The notes below the pieces were generated by a model. That model worked only from the letters and a program-made list of their open reading frames with translations. It was not told the origin of the DNA and did no database searches. 64,000 nt of DNA from contig NZ_PVEN01000023.1 of assembly GCF_002973525.1 (NCBI RefSeq), positions 25,481-89,480 of the forward strand, written 5' to 3'. Made by a program: the position numbers and the translations under genes. The number at the start of each line of letters is the position of its first letter. Positions within the stretch are counted from its first letter, which is position 1. Below, piece after piece: positions 17,306-25,951 of the stretch. This DNA is from Paraburkholderia sp. BL21I4N1 (GTDB lineage Bacteria; Pseudomonadota; Gammaproteobacteria; Burkholderiales; Burkholderiaceae).

Positions 17306-18532
17306 ATGTCAACCAATAGCAAGCAACAACGCCCGGACAAAGGGAATCTGTCGACCTTGTCGTTTTCGACACAGGCTGTCCACGGCGGCAACGTAGCCGA
17401 CGCGACGACCGGTGCGGTGCGCACGCCGATCGTGATGGCAAATTCGTATCTGCTGCCTGAAGATCCATCGACCATGGACTGGTCGAGCCCGGACGGCCTG
17501 ACGTACACGCGCAATGCCGGCCACAATCAGGTTTGTCTCGAGAAGAAGCTGGCCGCAATGGAGCACGGTGAAGAAGCAGCCGTGTTCGCGACCGGTGTTG
17601 CAGCGCTTCACGCAATTTTCTTCACGTTCCTGAAGAGCGGCGACCATGTGGTGCTCGGTGACGTGACCTATGAAGCGGTGTGGCGGTTATTCGCAGAGCT
17701 TCTGCCTGAGCGGTACGGCATTGAGGCGACCTTTGTCGACATGGGCGACCTCGCGGCCGTCCAGGCGGCGATGCGAGCGAACACGAAGCTCGTCCATACG
17801 GAGACGATTGCAAACCCGACGACCAAGGTTGCAGATATCGAAGCAGTAGCGGAGATCGCGCACCGTGGTGGCGCGATGTTGTCGGTCGACGCAACGTTCA
17901 CGCCAGCGCCGATGTATCGGGCTGCAGAGCATGGCGCCGACTTCGTGGTTCATTCGCTGACCAAGTACATCAACGGCCACGGCGACGCGATGGGCGGTGC
18001 TGTCATCGGCCGCTCGGCGTTGATCCGTGAGCTGAAGCACAACGCGATTGTCGATCTGGGCGGCACCATATCGCCTTTTAACGCCTGGCTGATCATGCGG
18101 GGCTCGGTGACCTTGCCGCTGCGTTTCGAGCGCCAGTTGTCGTCGGCAAAGAAAGTCGCGGCCTTCCTCGACTCGGATCCTCGCGTGGCGTATGTGATGT
18201 TCCCCGGACTCGCGTCGCACCCTCAGCACGAAGTGGCGGTTCGCCAGTTCGGCGGCACGGACTTCGGTGCGATGATGGCATTCGCCGTCGAAGGTAGCCG
18301 GGACGTTCAGAACCGCTTTGTCGCGAATCTCCGCGTGATTACCTCCGCGGTATCGCTCGGGCATGACGAGACGCTCATTGTTCACGTCGGCGGCGACGGC
18401 CGAGGTGGGGCAGAGAAGTATCCTGCCGAGTTTCAGAAGTACGGTCACCTGCGTCTGTCGATCGGCCTCGAGGATCCGGACGATCTCATCGCAGATATCT
18501 CCGCAGCGCTGGACGCGACGTTTGCGAAGTAA
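17306..18532 (+). CDS. Trans-sulfuration-type PLP enzyme (cystathionine gamma-lyase/methionine gamma-lyase family)
   Basis: A 408-residue member of the Cys/Met-metabolism PLP family, cytoplasmic and probably tetrameric. PLP-binding K220 lies in VHSLTKYINGHGD, with D195 (SVDATFTPAP), Y122 (stacking position) and the YTRNAGHNQ segment. Start ATG 17306 has an AGGTGGA site. It follows the hom/aldehyde dehydrogenase/permease group. Family members split or form bonds at the gamma carbon of homoserine derivatives, cystathionine or methionine; which reaction occurs here cannot be read. Its neighbours suggest breakdown of methionine or a homoserine derivative. Confidence 0.85.
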   Translation: MSTNSKQQRPDKGNLSTLSFSTQAVHGGNVADATTGAVRTPIVMANSYLLPEDPSTMDWSSPDGLTYTRNAGHNQVCLEKKLAAMEHGEEAAVFATGVAALHAIFFTFLKSGDHVVLGDVTYEAVWRLFAELLPERYGIEATFVDMGDLAAVQAAMRANTKLVHTETIANPTTKVADIEAVAEIAHRGGAMLSVDATFTPAPMYRAAEHGADFVVHSLTKYINGHGDAMGGAVIGRSALIRELKHNAIVDLGGTISPFNAWLIMRGSVTLPLRFERQLSSAKKVAAFLDSDPRVAYVMFPGLASHPQHEVAVRQFGGTDFGAMMAFAVEGSRDVQNRFVANLRVITSAVSLGHDETLIVHVGGDGRGGAEKYPAEFQKYGHLRLSIGLEDPDDLIADISAALDATFAK

Positions 18533-18548
18533 CGCGATCGCCCACGAT

Positions 18549-18569
18549 GCTCCGCCATTGAAGCGGAGC
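18549..18569 (+). terminator. Hairpin after the PLP-enzyme gene
   Basis: GCTCCGC and GCGGAGC form a perfect 7-bp stem around CATTGAA, 17 bp past the stop. There is no T-run, so termination is uncertain. Confidence 0.35.
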
Positions 18570-18615
18570 TGCGCGGTGCGCGAAGACATCGTGGATATCT
18601 TCGCGCCATGTTTGT

Positions 18616-19290
18616 TCAGAGATAAAACGGCCGGCTGCTCTTCAATCCGATAACGCGACGGATCTTGTTGAGGGAATTCACGACCGACTCGTGATAGGTC
18701 AACATGTCCAGAAGAACCGGGGTGAAGTTCACTTTGTTTAGATCGGCGGGTATCGGGAATGGGCGCTCGATGCCGTCGTCGGATTCAGTAACGATCGCTG
18801 TGCCGCATACGTCGACCAGGTTCATAAAGAGATAGAGCGGGGCAGGCAGATGGAGCTGACTGATGAGTTGCCTGACTATTGTGGGGAGTTGTTTCACTAG
18901 CTGTAACTCGTAGACACCGGGCCACCACGTCCGTGATTCCGTCAGCCACGGCCCAACGTGCAATACGCCGACCATTTCGATGAATTCCCGGCGGTCGATG
19001 TAGACATATCCGTCGTGCCGCCCATCGCTGTCTGGCGCTGACTTGGCGAGCCAGCCGTTCTCGTACGGCTCGATGCTGTTCAGAATCACATTGGCAGGCG
19101 CCATCGCGAGCAACAGGCCCGAGATGTTGGCCTGCAGTGGGTAACCGAGGCTCGCCCCATTTCTCTGTTTTTCGCTCGCAATCCTTCCTATCCACTTGGG
19201 TCCGTCTTGGAGTGGGATCGGCGAATTGCCAGCCAGGATGGAGGCGGCGCGGTGATTTGCCGCCTCTTCCAGGTTGATTAACGTATCCAA
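18616..19290 (-). pseudogene. C-terminal fragment of an AlbA_2/Schlafen-like DNA-binding-domain protein
   Basis: The 224-residue frame begins near a block (ASILAGNSPIPLQDGPKWI) resembling the conserved middle of AlbA_2-type proteins (RILAG-TPV-L--GPK). It ends with the PLYLFMNLVDVCG segment found toward their C-terminus. The N-terminal AlbA_2 domain is absent. The sequence just upstream (RYYRFGAKDI near 19300-19330) continues the protein in another frame, so truncation plus a frameshift is likely. Base composition is lower in GC than the neighbours, suggesting recent acquisition. Family assignment is by eye and moderate. Confidence 0.45.
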
Positions 19291-19579
19291 TATCTTTTGC
19301 CCCGAACCGGTAATAGCGCCACGATATACTGTATTCCTGCCTCACTGATGCAGTGAATGTCGAGCAGTTTGCCTCGTCACGGGGAGTCATTATAGAAAAA
19401 CGAAAATATGAAGAAAAGCGATGAAATATGACATTCGTGGTGAGTTGAACTCACACGTCCCGATTCTGCTTAATGTGCTGTTAGACTTTTCTCGTGTGTG
19501 GACGGCCTCACATCGAGTATCGGAACGACCTTATGCTCGCCATATCTCGGGACGGCCCCATCTTTGGAGAGTATTCGCG

Positions 19580-19800
19580 TTGCATTGGGTTCTTCTCGTT
19601 ATCGCCGATTTGCTCGAGATCGCGTGGGCCACGGGTCTCAAATCGTCCGAGGGCTTCACGCCCCTTTGGCCGTCCCTGTTCACGGTCGTCACCGCTCTCG
19701 GTACCTTTTGGCTTCTTGGCGTGGCCCTGCGCCATTTGCCGCTCGGCACCGCCTAGATGGAATGGATACGCCCTCCCTTCGGGGAGGTGGGCATGATTAA
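19580..19800 (+). pseudogene. SMR-family small multidrug/guanidinium exporter, N-terminal remnant
   Basis: From a TTG at 19580 (GGAGAG upstream) the frame reads LHWVLLVIADLLEIAWATGL, then KSSEGFTPLWPSLFTVVTAL and LRHLPLGTA. This is the start of a SugE/EmrE-type protein including the membrane glutamate (LLEIAW). It stops at TAG (19754-19756) exactly where the family continues as YAVWTG. The following bases still resemble the lost part (gaggtgggcatg) but are not open. Only about 59 of the usual 105 residues remain. Confidence 0.65.
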
Positions 19801-20053
19801 GGGCCTCCAGAACCGAACGGCATTAATGTACCAAATCTATGGTCCATCCCATTTTTGCACCTGATAGTCCGACAGTGGCTATCTTCATGATGAATGCTCC
19901 TTTGCCGTGGAAGTCACGACTTATCCACTTTGGCATATGCCGAACCCTGAAGGGCGGAAGTCGTCCATCACATCAGAGCCCAGGCGGCCGTCCTCCGTCA
20001 ATTTGTAGCCTCCTCGAGAGGATTAATGAACGCCGTTGCCGTTGTTGACGCCG

Positions 20054-20998
20054 CTATTGGACTGAAAAGCCCCCAGCAAACGTTTCACGAAGATACTTGA
20101 CGAACAGTGCGACGGCACGCGGCACGTGAGGCGCGTAGGGTCGTACGACATAGAGCTGTTCGGCGAAGGCCCCAACGGGGCGCCAATCCGGCAAAAGGAC
20201 GACGAGTTTGCCTGCTCGAATGGCCATCTCGGCGGTAAAGTCAGGGAGGAGTGCGATGCCCATATCATCAAGCGCGGCGTCTCGCAAAGCCTCGCTGTTG
20301 TTGGCTGAAAACTGCCCGTTTACCGTGACCGTGACTGGTCCGGCATCTGATTTGCGTGCGGTCTTGCGGTCAAATGACCAGATTCCCGCACCTAGCGCAC
20401 GGGGATAAAACAGGCAACTGTGAGACGCCAGGTCCGCGGGGGATTCTGGAAGGCCTCGCCGCCTGATGTACGCCCGCGTCGCAACGATCACAGAGCGTGT
20501 TTCGCACAGTTTCCAGGCGACATGTGTTTCGGGTACCTGTGCGCTATGCCTGATTGCGAGATCGAATCCTTCAGTGGCAATCGAACTGAGTCGGTCGGAC
20601 ACTTCCAGTTGCAGGCGGACTTGAGGATTCGCCCGCAGAAAGTCCGACACTTTCGGTACTAGTTGCTGTCGGGCAAATGCCACAGGCGCTGTCACCCGGA
20701 TCAATCCGCGTGCCACGCCGGCCATTTCCCGGACTGTCGCGAAGCTGGTCGCGATGTGTTCGTACTCTCCCCGTATGTTTTCAACGAGCCGCTGTCCGGC
20801 TTCGGTGAAGCGCACGCTACGCGTAGTTCGCTGCACCAGTGAAACGCCCGCGACCCGTTCCAGCTCCGCGATGCGCTGGCTCATTGCCGCCTTGCTTACC
20901 CCGAGGCGAGCCGCGGCGGCAGTATAGCTTCCTTGTTCCGCAAGCACAGTCAACCAGTGCAAATGCATCCAGAGGCCCTCGACCTTTTCGATATCCAT
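20054..20998 (-). CDS. LysR-family transcriptional regulator
   Basis: A 314-residue regulator, or 319 if the ATG at 21013 is used. The N-terminal HTH reads LTVLAEQGSYTAAAARLGVS then KAAMSQRIAELERVAGV (about 15-75), with a C-terminal effector domain of the CrgA/AaeR-like branch (VTAPVAFARQQLVPKVSDFL; FDLAIRHSAQVPE). It diverges from mmsA with about 100 bp between, so it probably regulates that gene. Effector unknown. Confidence 0.9.
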   Translation of the reverse strand: MDIEKVEGLWMHLHWLTVLAEQGSYTAAAARLGVSKAAMSQRIAELERVAGVSLVQRTTRSVRFTEAGQRLVENIRGEYEHIATSFATVREMAGVARGLIRVTAPVAFARQQLVPKVSDFLRANPQVRLQLEVSDRLSSIATEGFDLAIRHSAQVPETHVAWKLCETRSVIVATRAYIRRRGLPESPADLASHSCLFYPRALGAGIWSFDRKTARKSDAGPVTVTVNGQFSANNSEALRDAALDDMGIALLPDFTAEMAIRAGKLVVLLPDWRPVGAFAEQLYVVRPYAPHVPRAVALFVKYLRETFAGGFSVQ

Positions 20999-21105
20999 GA
21001 GTGTATTGTTCACTATTCAAAACAGTCATTTCAATCTTAGCGCCTTTGCAGGGTCAATGGTTCTTCATACACTGCTTCACCGAAACCAAAACTAGAGGAG
21101 TCGAC

Positions 21106-22617
21106 ATGCAAGCGTTCAACGATACGGCCGATGTGGCGCATTTCATTCACGGTGAAGTAGTCCGTGGGTCGGGGCAGCGAACCCAGCCCATCTTCAATCC
21201 TGCGACGGGCGAGCGTCCGCGTCAGTTGTTGTTGGGCGAGGTGGCCGATGTCGGCACGGCGGTCGCAAGTGCGAAGGCCGCCTTTCCAAAGTGGAGCAAC
21301 ACGCCCCCGATCCGCCGTGCCCGCGTGATGCTGCGTTTCCTCGAACTGATGAACAGGCATAGCAACGAACTGGCCGCGATCATCACAGCCGAACACGGCA
21401 AAGTGTTTTCCGACGCACAGGGCGAGGTGGCACGCGGCATAGACGTGATCGAATTTTCCTGCGGTATTCCGCAATTGCTCAAGGGTGACTATACCGAACA
21501 GGTTTCGACGGGAATGGACAACTGGACGGTTCGTCAGGCTCTCGGCGTTGTAGCCGGCATTACACCGTTCAACTTCCCGTGCATGGTGCCGTGCTGGATG
21601 TTCCCGGTTGCGATTGCCGCCGGTAACGCTTTCATCCTGAAGCCGAGCGAACGTGACCCATCCGCTTCGTTGTTCATGGCGAAGTTGCTGAAGGAAGCAG
21701 GACTGCCCGATGGCATTTTCAATGTGGTTCAAGGCGACAAGGTCGTCGTCGATGCGCTGCTCGCCCATCCGGAAGTCAAGGCTGTGAGTTTCGTAGGTTC
21801 CACTCCGATCGCAAACTATATCTACGAGACCGGCGCAAGGAATGGCAAGCGCGTACAGGCACTCGGCGGTGCAAAAAACCATATGGTGGTGATGCCCGAT
21901 GCAGACCTCGACCAGGCTGTCGATGCGCTGGTGGGCGCCGGATATGGGTCAGCCGGAGAACGCTGCATGGCGATTTCGGTCGCGGTTCTGGTCGGTGACG
22001 TCGCCGACAAGATCATTCCGCGCCTGGCCGAACGCGCACGCAACCTGGTCGTGAAGAACGGCATGGAGCCCGACGCCGAAATGGGCCCTATCGTCACACG
22101 TCAGGCACTGGAGCGCATCGAGGGCTACATCGCGACGGGCGTCGACGAAGGCGCAAAGCTGGTGGTCGACGGGCGCGGTCTCAAGGTCGAGGGACATGAG
22201 GACGGTTTCTTCACCGGCGGCACGCTGTTCGACAACGTCACGCCTGACATGCGCATCTACAAGGAAGAGATCTTCGGACCGGTTCTCGCGTGCGTTCGCG
22301 TCAACGATTTCACTGAGGCCGTCGATCTGATCAATGCGCACGAGTTCGGCAACGGCGTCGCATGCTATACGCGCGACGGTCATATCGCACGCGAATTTGG
22401 CCGTCGGATCGAGGTAGGCATGGTCGGCATCAACGTGCCAATTCCGGTTCCGATGGCCTGGCATGGGTTCGGCGGCTGGAAGCGCAGCCTGTTCGGCGAT
22501 ACGCACGCGTACGGTGAAGAAGGCGTCCGGTTCTATACGAAGCAAAAATCCATCATGCAACGCTGGCCGGAAAGCATCGAAAAGGGCACTGAGTTCGCGA
22601 TGCCGACAGCGAAGTAA
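21106..22617 (+). CDS. mmsA: CoA-acylating methylmalonate-semialdehyde/malonate-semialdehyde dehydrogenase
   Basis: Oxidises methylmalonate semialdehyde to propionyl-CoA, or malonate semialdehyde to acetyl-CoA, with NAD and CoA, in valine, inositol, beta-alanine or propionate breakdown. The 503-residue protein shows N156 in ITPFNFPCMVP, C287 in GSAGERCMAIS, and the MmsA-type ALGGAKNHMVVMPDAD where other aldehyde dehydrogenases have ELGG. The absence of that Glu fits CoA-dependent, hydrolysis-free chemistry. ATG 21106 follows AGAGGAG. It diverges from a LysR gene and ends in a strong terminator, so it is probably monocistronic. A link with malonate semialdehyde decarboxylase at 39.7 kb is discussed in the findings. 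Confidence 0.93.
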   Translation: MQAFNDTADVAHFIHGEVVRGSGQRTQPIFNPATGERPRQLLLGEVADVGTAVASAKAAFPKWSNTPPIRRARVMLRFLELMNRHSNELAAIITAEHGKVFSDAQGEVARGIDVIEFSCGIPQLLKGDYTEQVSTGMDNWTVRQALGVVAGITPFNFPCMVPCWMFPVAIAAGNAFILKPSERDPSASLFMAKLLKEAGLPDGIFNVVQGDKVVVDALLAHPEVKAVSFVGSTPIANYIYETGARNGKRVQALGGAKNHMVVMPDADLDQAVDALVGAGYGSAGERCMAISVAVLVGDVADKIIPRLAERARNLVVKNGMEPDAEMGPIVTRQALERIEGYIATGVDEGAKLVVDGRGLKVEGHEDGFFTGGTLFDNVTPDMRIYKEEIFGPVLACVRVNDFTEAVDLINAHEFGNGVACYTRDGHIAREFGRRIEVGMVGINVPIPVPMAWHGFGGWKRSLFGDTHAYGEEGVRFYTKQKSIMQRWPESIEKGTEFAMPTAK

Positions 22618-22646
22618 GGCCGACGCGCATTGCTTTAGTCAGTCAC

Positions 22647-22679
22647 GCGCCGCGCGATGTTACTGCGTGGCGCTTTTTT
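22647..22679 (+). terminator. Rho-independent terminator after mmsA
   Basis: GCGCCGCGC (22647-22655) pairs with GCGTGGCGC (22665-22673), nine pairs with one G-T, around a 9-base loop. It is followed by six T residues, 30 bp past the mmsA stop. Confidence 0.85.
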
Positions 22680-22780
22680 GCCCGTTTCCAGGCGGCTAGA
22701 TCATTTCCGCCGATGTGTGGTGCCCGGCGCGATCGGAGGCCACGAGTATCGCACCGAACCGGGTAGGGCTGGCTGATACG

Positions 22781-23240
22781 TTAGAACGTGACAGTTTTGC
22801 CTGCGAACGTAGCGAACTGGCTATGGCCGCAACGCGGTTCGCTGCTCGACGTGCCGCCAGAAGCAGGATCGTCGATGGTGTTCGCGCCATACTGGCCGCC
22901 GTTCAGGCCCCGATTCGAGATTGCGTTGTTGCGAAGATAGCCGACTTCCGAGCACAAGAGCGTCTGCTTCGACAGGCCGTATGTGCCGGCGAGCGTGAAC
23001 ATCGGCGCATTGCCGTTGCCATGGTTTGCGTTCGCGTGATAGACCGCGTCCGTTAGCGTCGCAGGATTCACCTGCCCCGTCACGCCGAGCCAGACGGGAT
23101 CGACCGCAGTGGGCAGCGAGACGCCCCCAAGCCGCGGCGTCGGCGTTGCGCTACCGCAATAGCCTGCGTCAGAAGATTCCGGCGCGCCCGGATACTGATA
23201 GCCTGAATCGAACTTCAGCGCGCCAAGCTCGGTAGGGGCC
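22781..23240 (-). pseudogene. Gram-negative porin, C-terminal fragment
   Basis: About 150 codons are open on the minus strand with no start codon at the upstream end. They end in a typical outer-membrane beta-strand finishing with Phe (FATFAGKTVTF). Upstream segments (FDSGYQYPGAPESSD and TLAGTYGLSKQTLLCSEVGY) match the last strands and loops of Burkholderia-type trimeric porins. The first 200 or more residues are missing, although weak porin-like traces run on toward 23300. The protein could not fold as a barrel. Confidence 0.7.
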
Positions 23241-23425
23241 CGCCGACCGAAATCGATCGAGATGCCGTGTAGACGCTGCCGAAGCGGCCGTTTGCGTCGC
23301 GAATCTCGTCCTAGATCACCTGCGGGTCAGGGACCGGTCCCGTACTGGACTCTGATGCCGTCAGAGGGCATTGTCAGGTTGGCGGATACCAGATGAATCG
23401 GAGTGAAAGTGTATTGGTTTCCTAA

Positions 23426-24152
23426 TCACTTGGTATTGATGCAGGCTTCGTCCACACTCCAGCGTTGCCATGCCGCCAAGCGCGCCTTGACTTCGATACG
23501 ATGACACGAGGCATTCATCCGGTGTCTGGGCAACGCGAAGTACTGGCGGATCGGTCCGAAGCTGGAAAGAAATGCCTGCGTGCGTTTGGGGTCGCGAACC
23601 CCCCATCTGGCGTTCTCGTCGGAGGGTGGGCTGGTGGCGATTCTCTCCGCGGTTGTTAACGCGCTGCCGCCTTGACGAATACATGCCTGACGTGAGCGAG
23701 CTCCGGGATCTCCGCCTTCGCGGCAGGATAGCTGCGCAACTGGTCGGTCACGATCTTGCACGGCATCGGGTTTGAACGCAGCACCCGCCTGAAGAAGCTC
23801 TTGGCCACCGGCTTGTCGCGCCGCTTCTGAACCAGCACGTCAAGCTGGCACCATGCTCGTCGACCGCACGCCACAACAGATAGGACTCGCCACGCAGCGC
23901 CACGAACATCTCATCCAGATGCCAGGTGCTGCCGGGCTTGGGTCGGGCGGCCCTGGTCTGACGGGAAAACACCGCGCCGAATTTCTCGCACCAGCAGCGG
24001 ATCGTCTCGTAGGTCACGACGACGCCCCGTTCGAACAGCAGTTGCTCGATGTCGCGCAGGCTCAGGCTGAACCTGAAATACCAGCGAACCGCGCAGCTGA
24101 TGACGACGGCGGGAAAACGGTGGCCGTGATAGAGCGATTTCGTCTTTTTCAT
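23426..24152 (-). mobile_element. IS6-family transposase remnant (frameshifted)
   Basis: Starts at 24152 with LYHGHRFPAVVISCAVRWYF and carries the first catalytic Asp in TWHLDEMFVAL. After SYLLWRAVDEHGA the frame breaks; the protein continues in other frames as LDVLVQKRRDKPVAKSFFRR, KIVTDQLRSYPAAKAEIPEL (second Asp), VNNRGENRHQPT and ARLAAWQRWSVDEACINTK to a stop at 23426. At least three frames are needed, so the transposase is dead. I could not identify terminal inverted repeats with confidence. It separates the porin relic from the 24.4 kb catabolic locus. Confidence 0.8.
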
Positions 24153-24411
24153 CGCAACATCTTACCCAACCCGGCGGCTATATGATTATCAATGCCACGC
24201 CAGCACGTCACGCTATGCTCGTGAGGCAGTGACTCTCAGTCTGCCAGTTTTTCGCGTGCGGCCGCTAGATCCATCGATGCGCGTACAGGCCTTACCTCAC
24301 AGACCAGAAGTTGAGTATCTCGTGTCCAACTAGCGTAAAGCCGGGGCTGCCGCGTAGGTGACAGACGGCAGGACGAATGGCTGGACTTGTTGGCTCGCTC
24401 AACCACGACGC

Positions 24412-24894
24412 CTACATGACGGGAACATTGAGGGTTATCTTGACACGCTCCATCGCAACGAAAGTACGGAAGCTCTTGACGTTTCCTTCAGCGAAGAACA
24501 ACGAGCGAGTCAAAGCCGTGTACTCAGCCATATCGCGACAGCAAAGAATCAAGATGAAGTCGACGTCGCCGGTGACGTAGTAGCACTGTTGGACCTGTTC
24601 GCACGCTTCGAATCGGGCTCGCATCTCGTCTAACAACTCGATGGCTTCATTCTCGGCGGACACGTGCGCGATGACCGTGATTCGTGTCCCCAAAGCGTCG
24701 GGGTTTAAGACACTGCGATCCGACGCGATCACCCCCGTACCCCGCAAGCGTTGCAGACGCCGCGCGACGGACGGCACTGAGAGATTGATCTGCTGGCCTA
24801 TTTCTCGGTGGGGAGTCTGGTTGTTGCGCTGCACAATCTCCAGAATCTTTAGATCGAAGTCGTCCAGTTCCAAGCTAGATCGGCGGGTAGGCAT
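24412..24894 (-). CDS. Lrp/AsnC-family transcriptional regulator
   Basis: A 160-residue regulator with an HTH (about 10-60, LDDFDLKILEIVQRNNQTPH, then INLSVPSVARRLQRL) and a RAM domain (about 75-150, YYVTGDVDFILILCCRD). It diverges from the binding-protein gene of the catabolic locus at 25067-34284 and is its likely regulator. A perfect palindrome directly abuts its start codon, suggesting autoregulation. DoeX/AsnC-type regulators hold the same position beside ectoine-degradation genes, an instructive parallel. Confidence 0.9.
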   Translation of the reverse strand: MPTRRSSLELDDFDLKILEIVQRNNQTPHREIGQQINLSVPSVARRLQRLRGTGVIASDRSVLNPDALGTRITVIAHVSAENEAIELLDEMRARFEACEQVQQCYYVTGDVDFILILCCRDMAEYTALTRSLFFAEGNVKSFRTFVAMERVKITLNVPVM

Positions 24895-24907
24895 GAGAAA
24901 TTTTCTC
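24895..24907. promoter_or_regulatory. Palindrome adjoining the Lrp gene start
   Basis: GAGAAATTTTCTC is a perfect 13-bp dyad (six pairs around a central T) placed immediately before the ATG of the Lrp-type regulator. It lies within the 172-bp divergent promoter region, as expected for an Lrp-family autoregulatory site. Confidence 0.4.
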
Positions 24908-25066
24908 GTTTAACTCGCAAAAATAGATAACTTTTAAATTCCATGGCGAAATAAACTTTCTTCATCAGGCGTTATATCACACCGGTTGGCTGAAGACGAA
25001 TCCTCGCTCCAGTTCATCGTGTACCGGCAGCGCTTGCTTTTCCACGCGACACACATGGAGTCCAGC

Positions 25067-25906
25067 ATGAAGAATCGTTCGTCCGCAGGCATACTGAAAC
25101 TGGCTGCATTTGCCGCAGCGTCTGCCTTGGCATGCGGCGCCGCGAACGCTGCGGCTACGCTGACTCCCGGCGTGCTGTCGGTAGGCAGCGACATGACGCT
25201 GCCGCCTCACACCTATCTCGATCACGGCAAACCGGCCGGCTTTGATCCGGAGTTTGTTGGCAAAGTCGCCTCTTACATGAACGACACGACGAAGTTTGTC
25301 GACACGCGATTTGCGAATCTGATTTTGGGCGTTACGGGCGGGCGTTACGACATCGTTGCATCGGCCCTGTACGTCACGCCGGAGCGCACCAAGGTCGTCG
25401 ACTTCGTGCCGTACTTTATGACCGGCGGTTCCATCATGGTTAGCTCAACGGGTGGGCTGAACCCCAGGACCGTTGGCGATCTGTGCGGAAAGCGAATCGG
25501 CTCGATCAAGGGCGCAGCATGGATCAAATACATCAATGCCGCGTCAGATAAGGCTTGCGTTGCTCAAGGCAAACCGGCCGTTCAGGTGCGCGAGTACGAA
25601 ACATCCGCTGAGACGGCTCAAGCCATCCTTTCGCAAGGCATCGACGCGCAGTACGAAGACGTGTCGATCGCGGGCCTCATCGTCGACAAGTCCGGCGGCC
25701 GTTTAAAGATCACGTCGAACGGTCCGCTCGATCCCGTCGTATGTGGACTCGCGATGAAGAAAGGCAACACAGAACTCAAGTCTCAAATCGAATCTGCAAT
25801 CGCTCAGATGAAGGCAAAGGGCGAATATCAGGCGCTTCTGAAGAAATACAACGTTGCTGCACCGACCGAGGCCGAAATCGCCAAGGCGATGGGAACCGCA
25901 CAGTAA
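25067..25906 (+). CDS. Periplasmic amino acid-type binding protein of an ABC importer
   Basis: A 279-residue family 3 solute-binding protein. Start ATG 25067 follows GGAG; the signal peptide spans about residues 1-28 (LAAFAAASALACGAANA, cleavage near AA-TLTPG). The ligand-binding core begins LSVGSDMTLPPHTYLDHGKP and includes DIVASALYVTPERTKVVDF. Two Cys in the second half (DLCGKRIG and KACVAQG) could form a disulfide. It is encoded first, before the permease-ATPase fusion gene. The ligand is likely an amino acid or short modified peptide. Confidence 0.9.
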   Translation: MKNRSSAGILKLAAFAAASALACGAANAAATLTPGVLSVGSDMTLPPHTYLDHGKPAGFDPEFVGKVASYMNDTTKFVDTRFANLILGVTGGRYDIVASALYVTPERTKVVDFVPYFMTGGSIMVSSTGGLNPRTVGDLCGKRIGSIKGAAWIKYINAASDKACVAQGKPAVQVREYETSAETAQAILSQGIDAQYEDVSIAGLIVDKSGGRLKITSNGPLDPVVCGLAMKKGNTELKSQIESAIAQMKAKGEYQALLKKYNVAAPTEAEIAKAMGTAQ

Positions 25907-25951
25907 TAAGGTTCCTTGACAGCAATCGGCTGACTTTGTAGGAGACACCCC

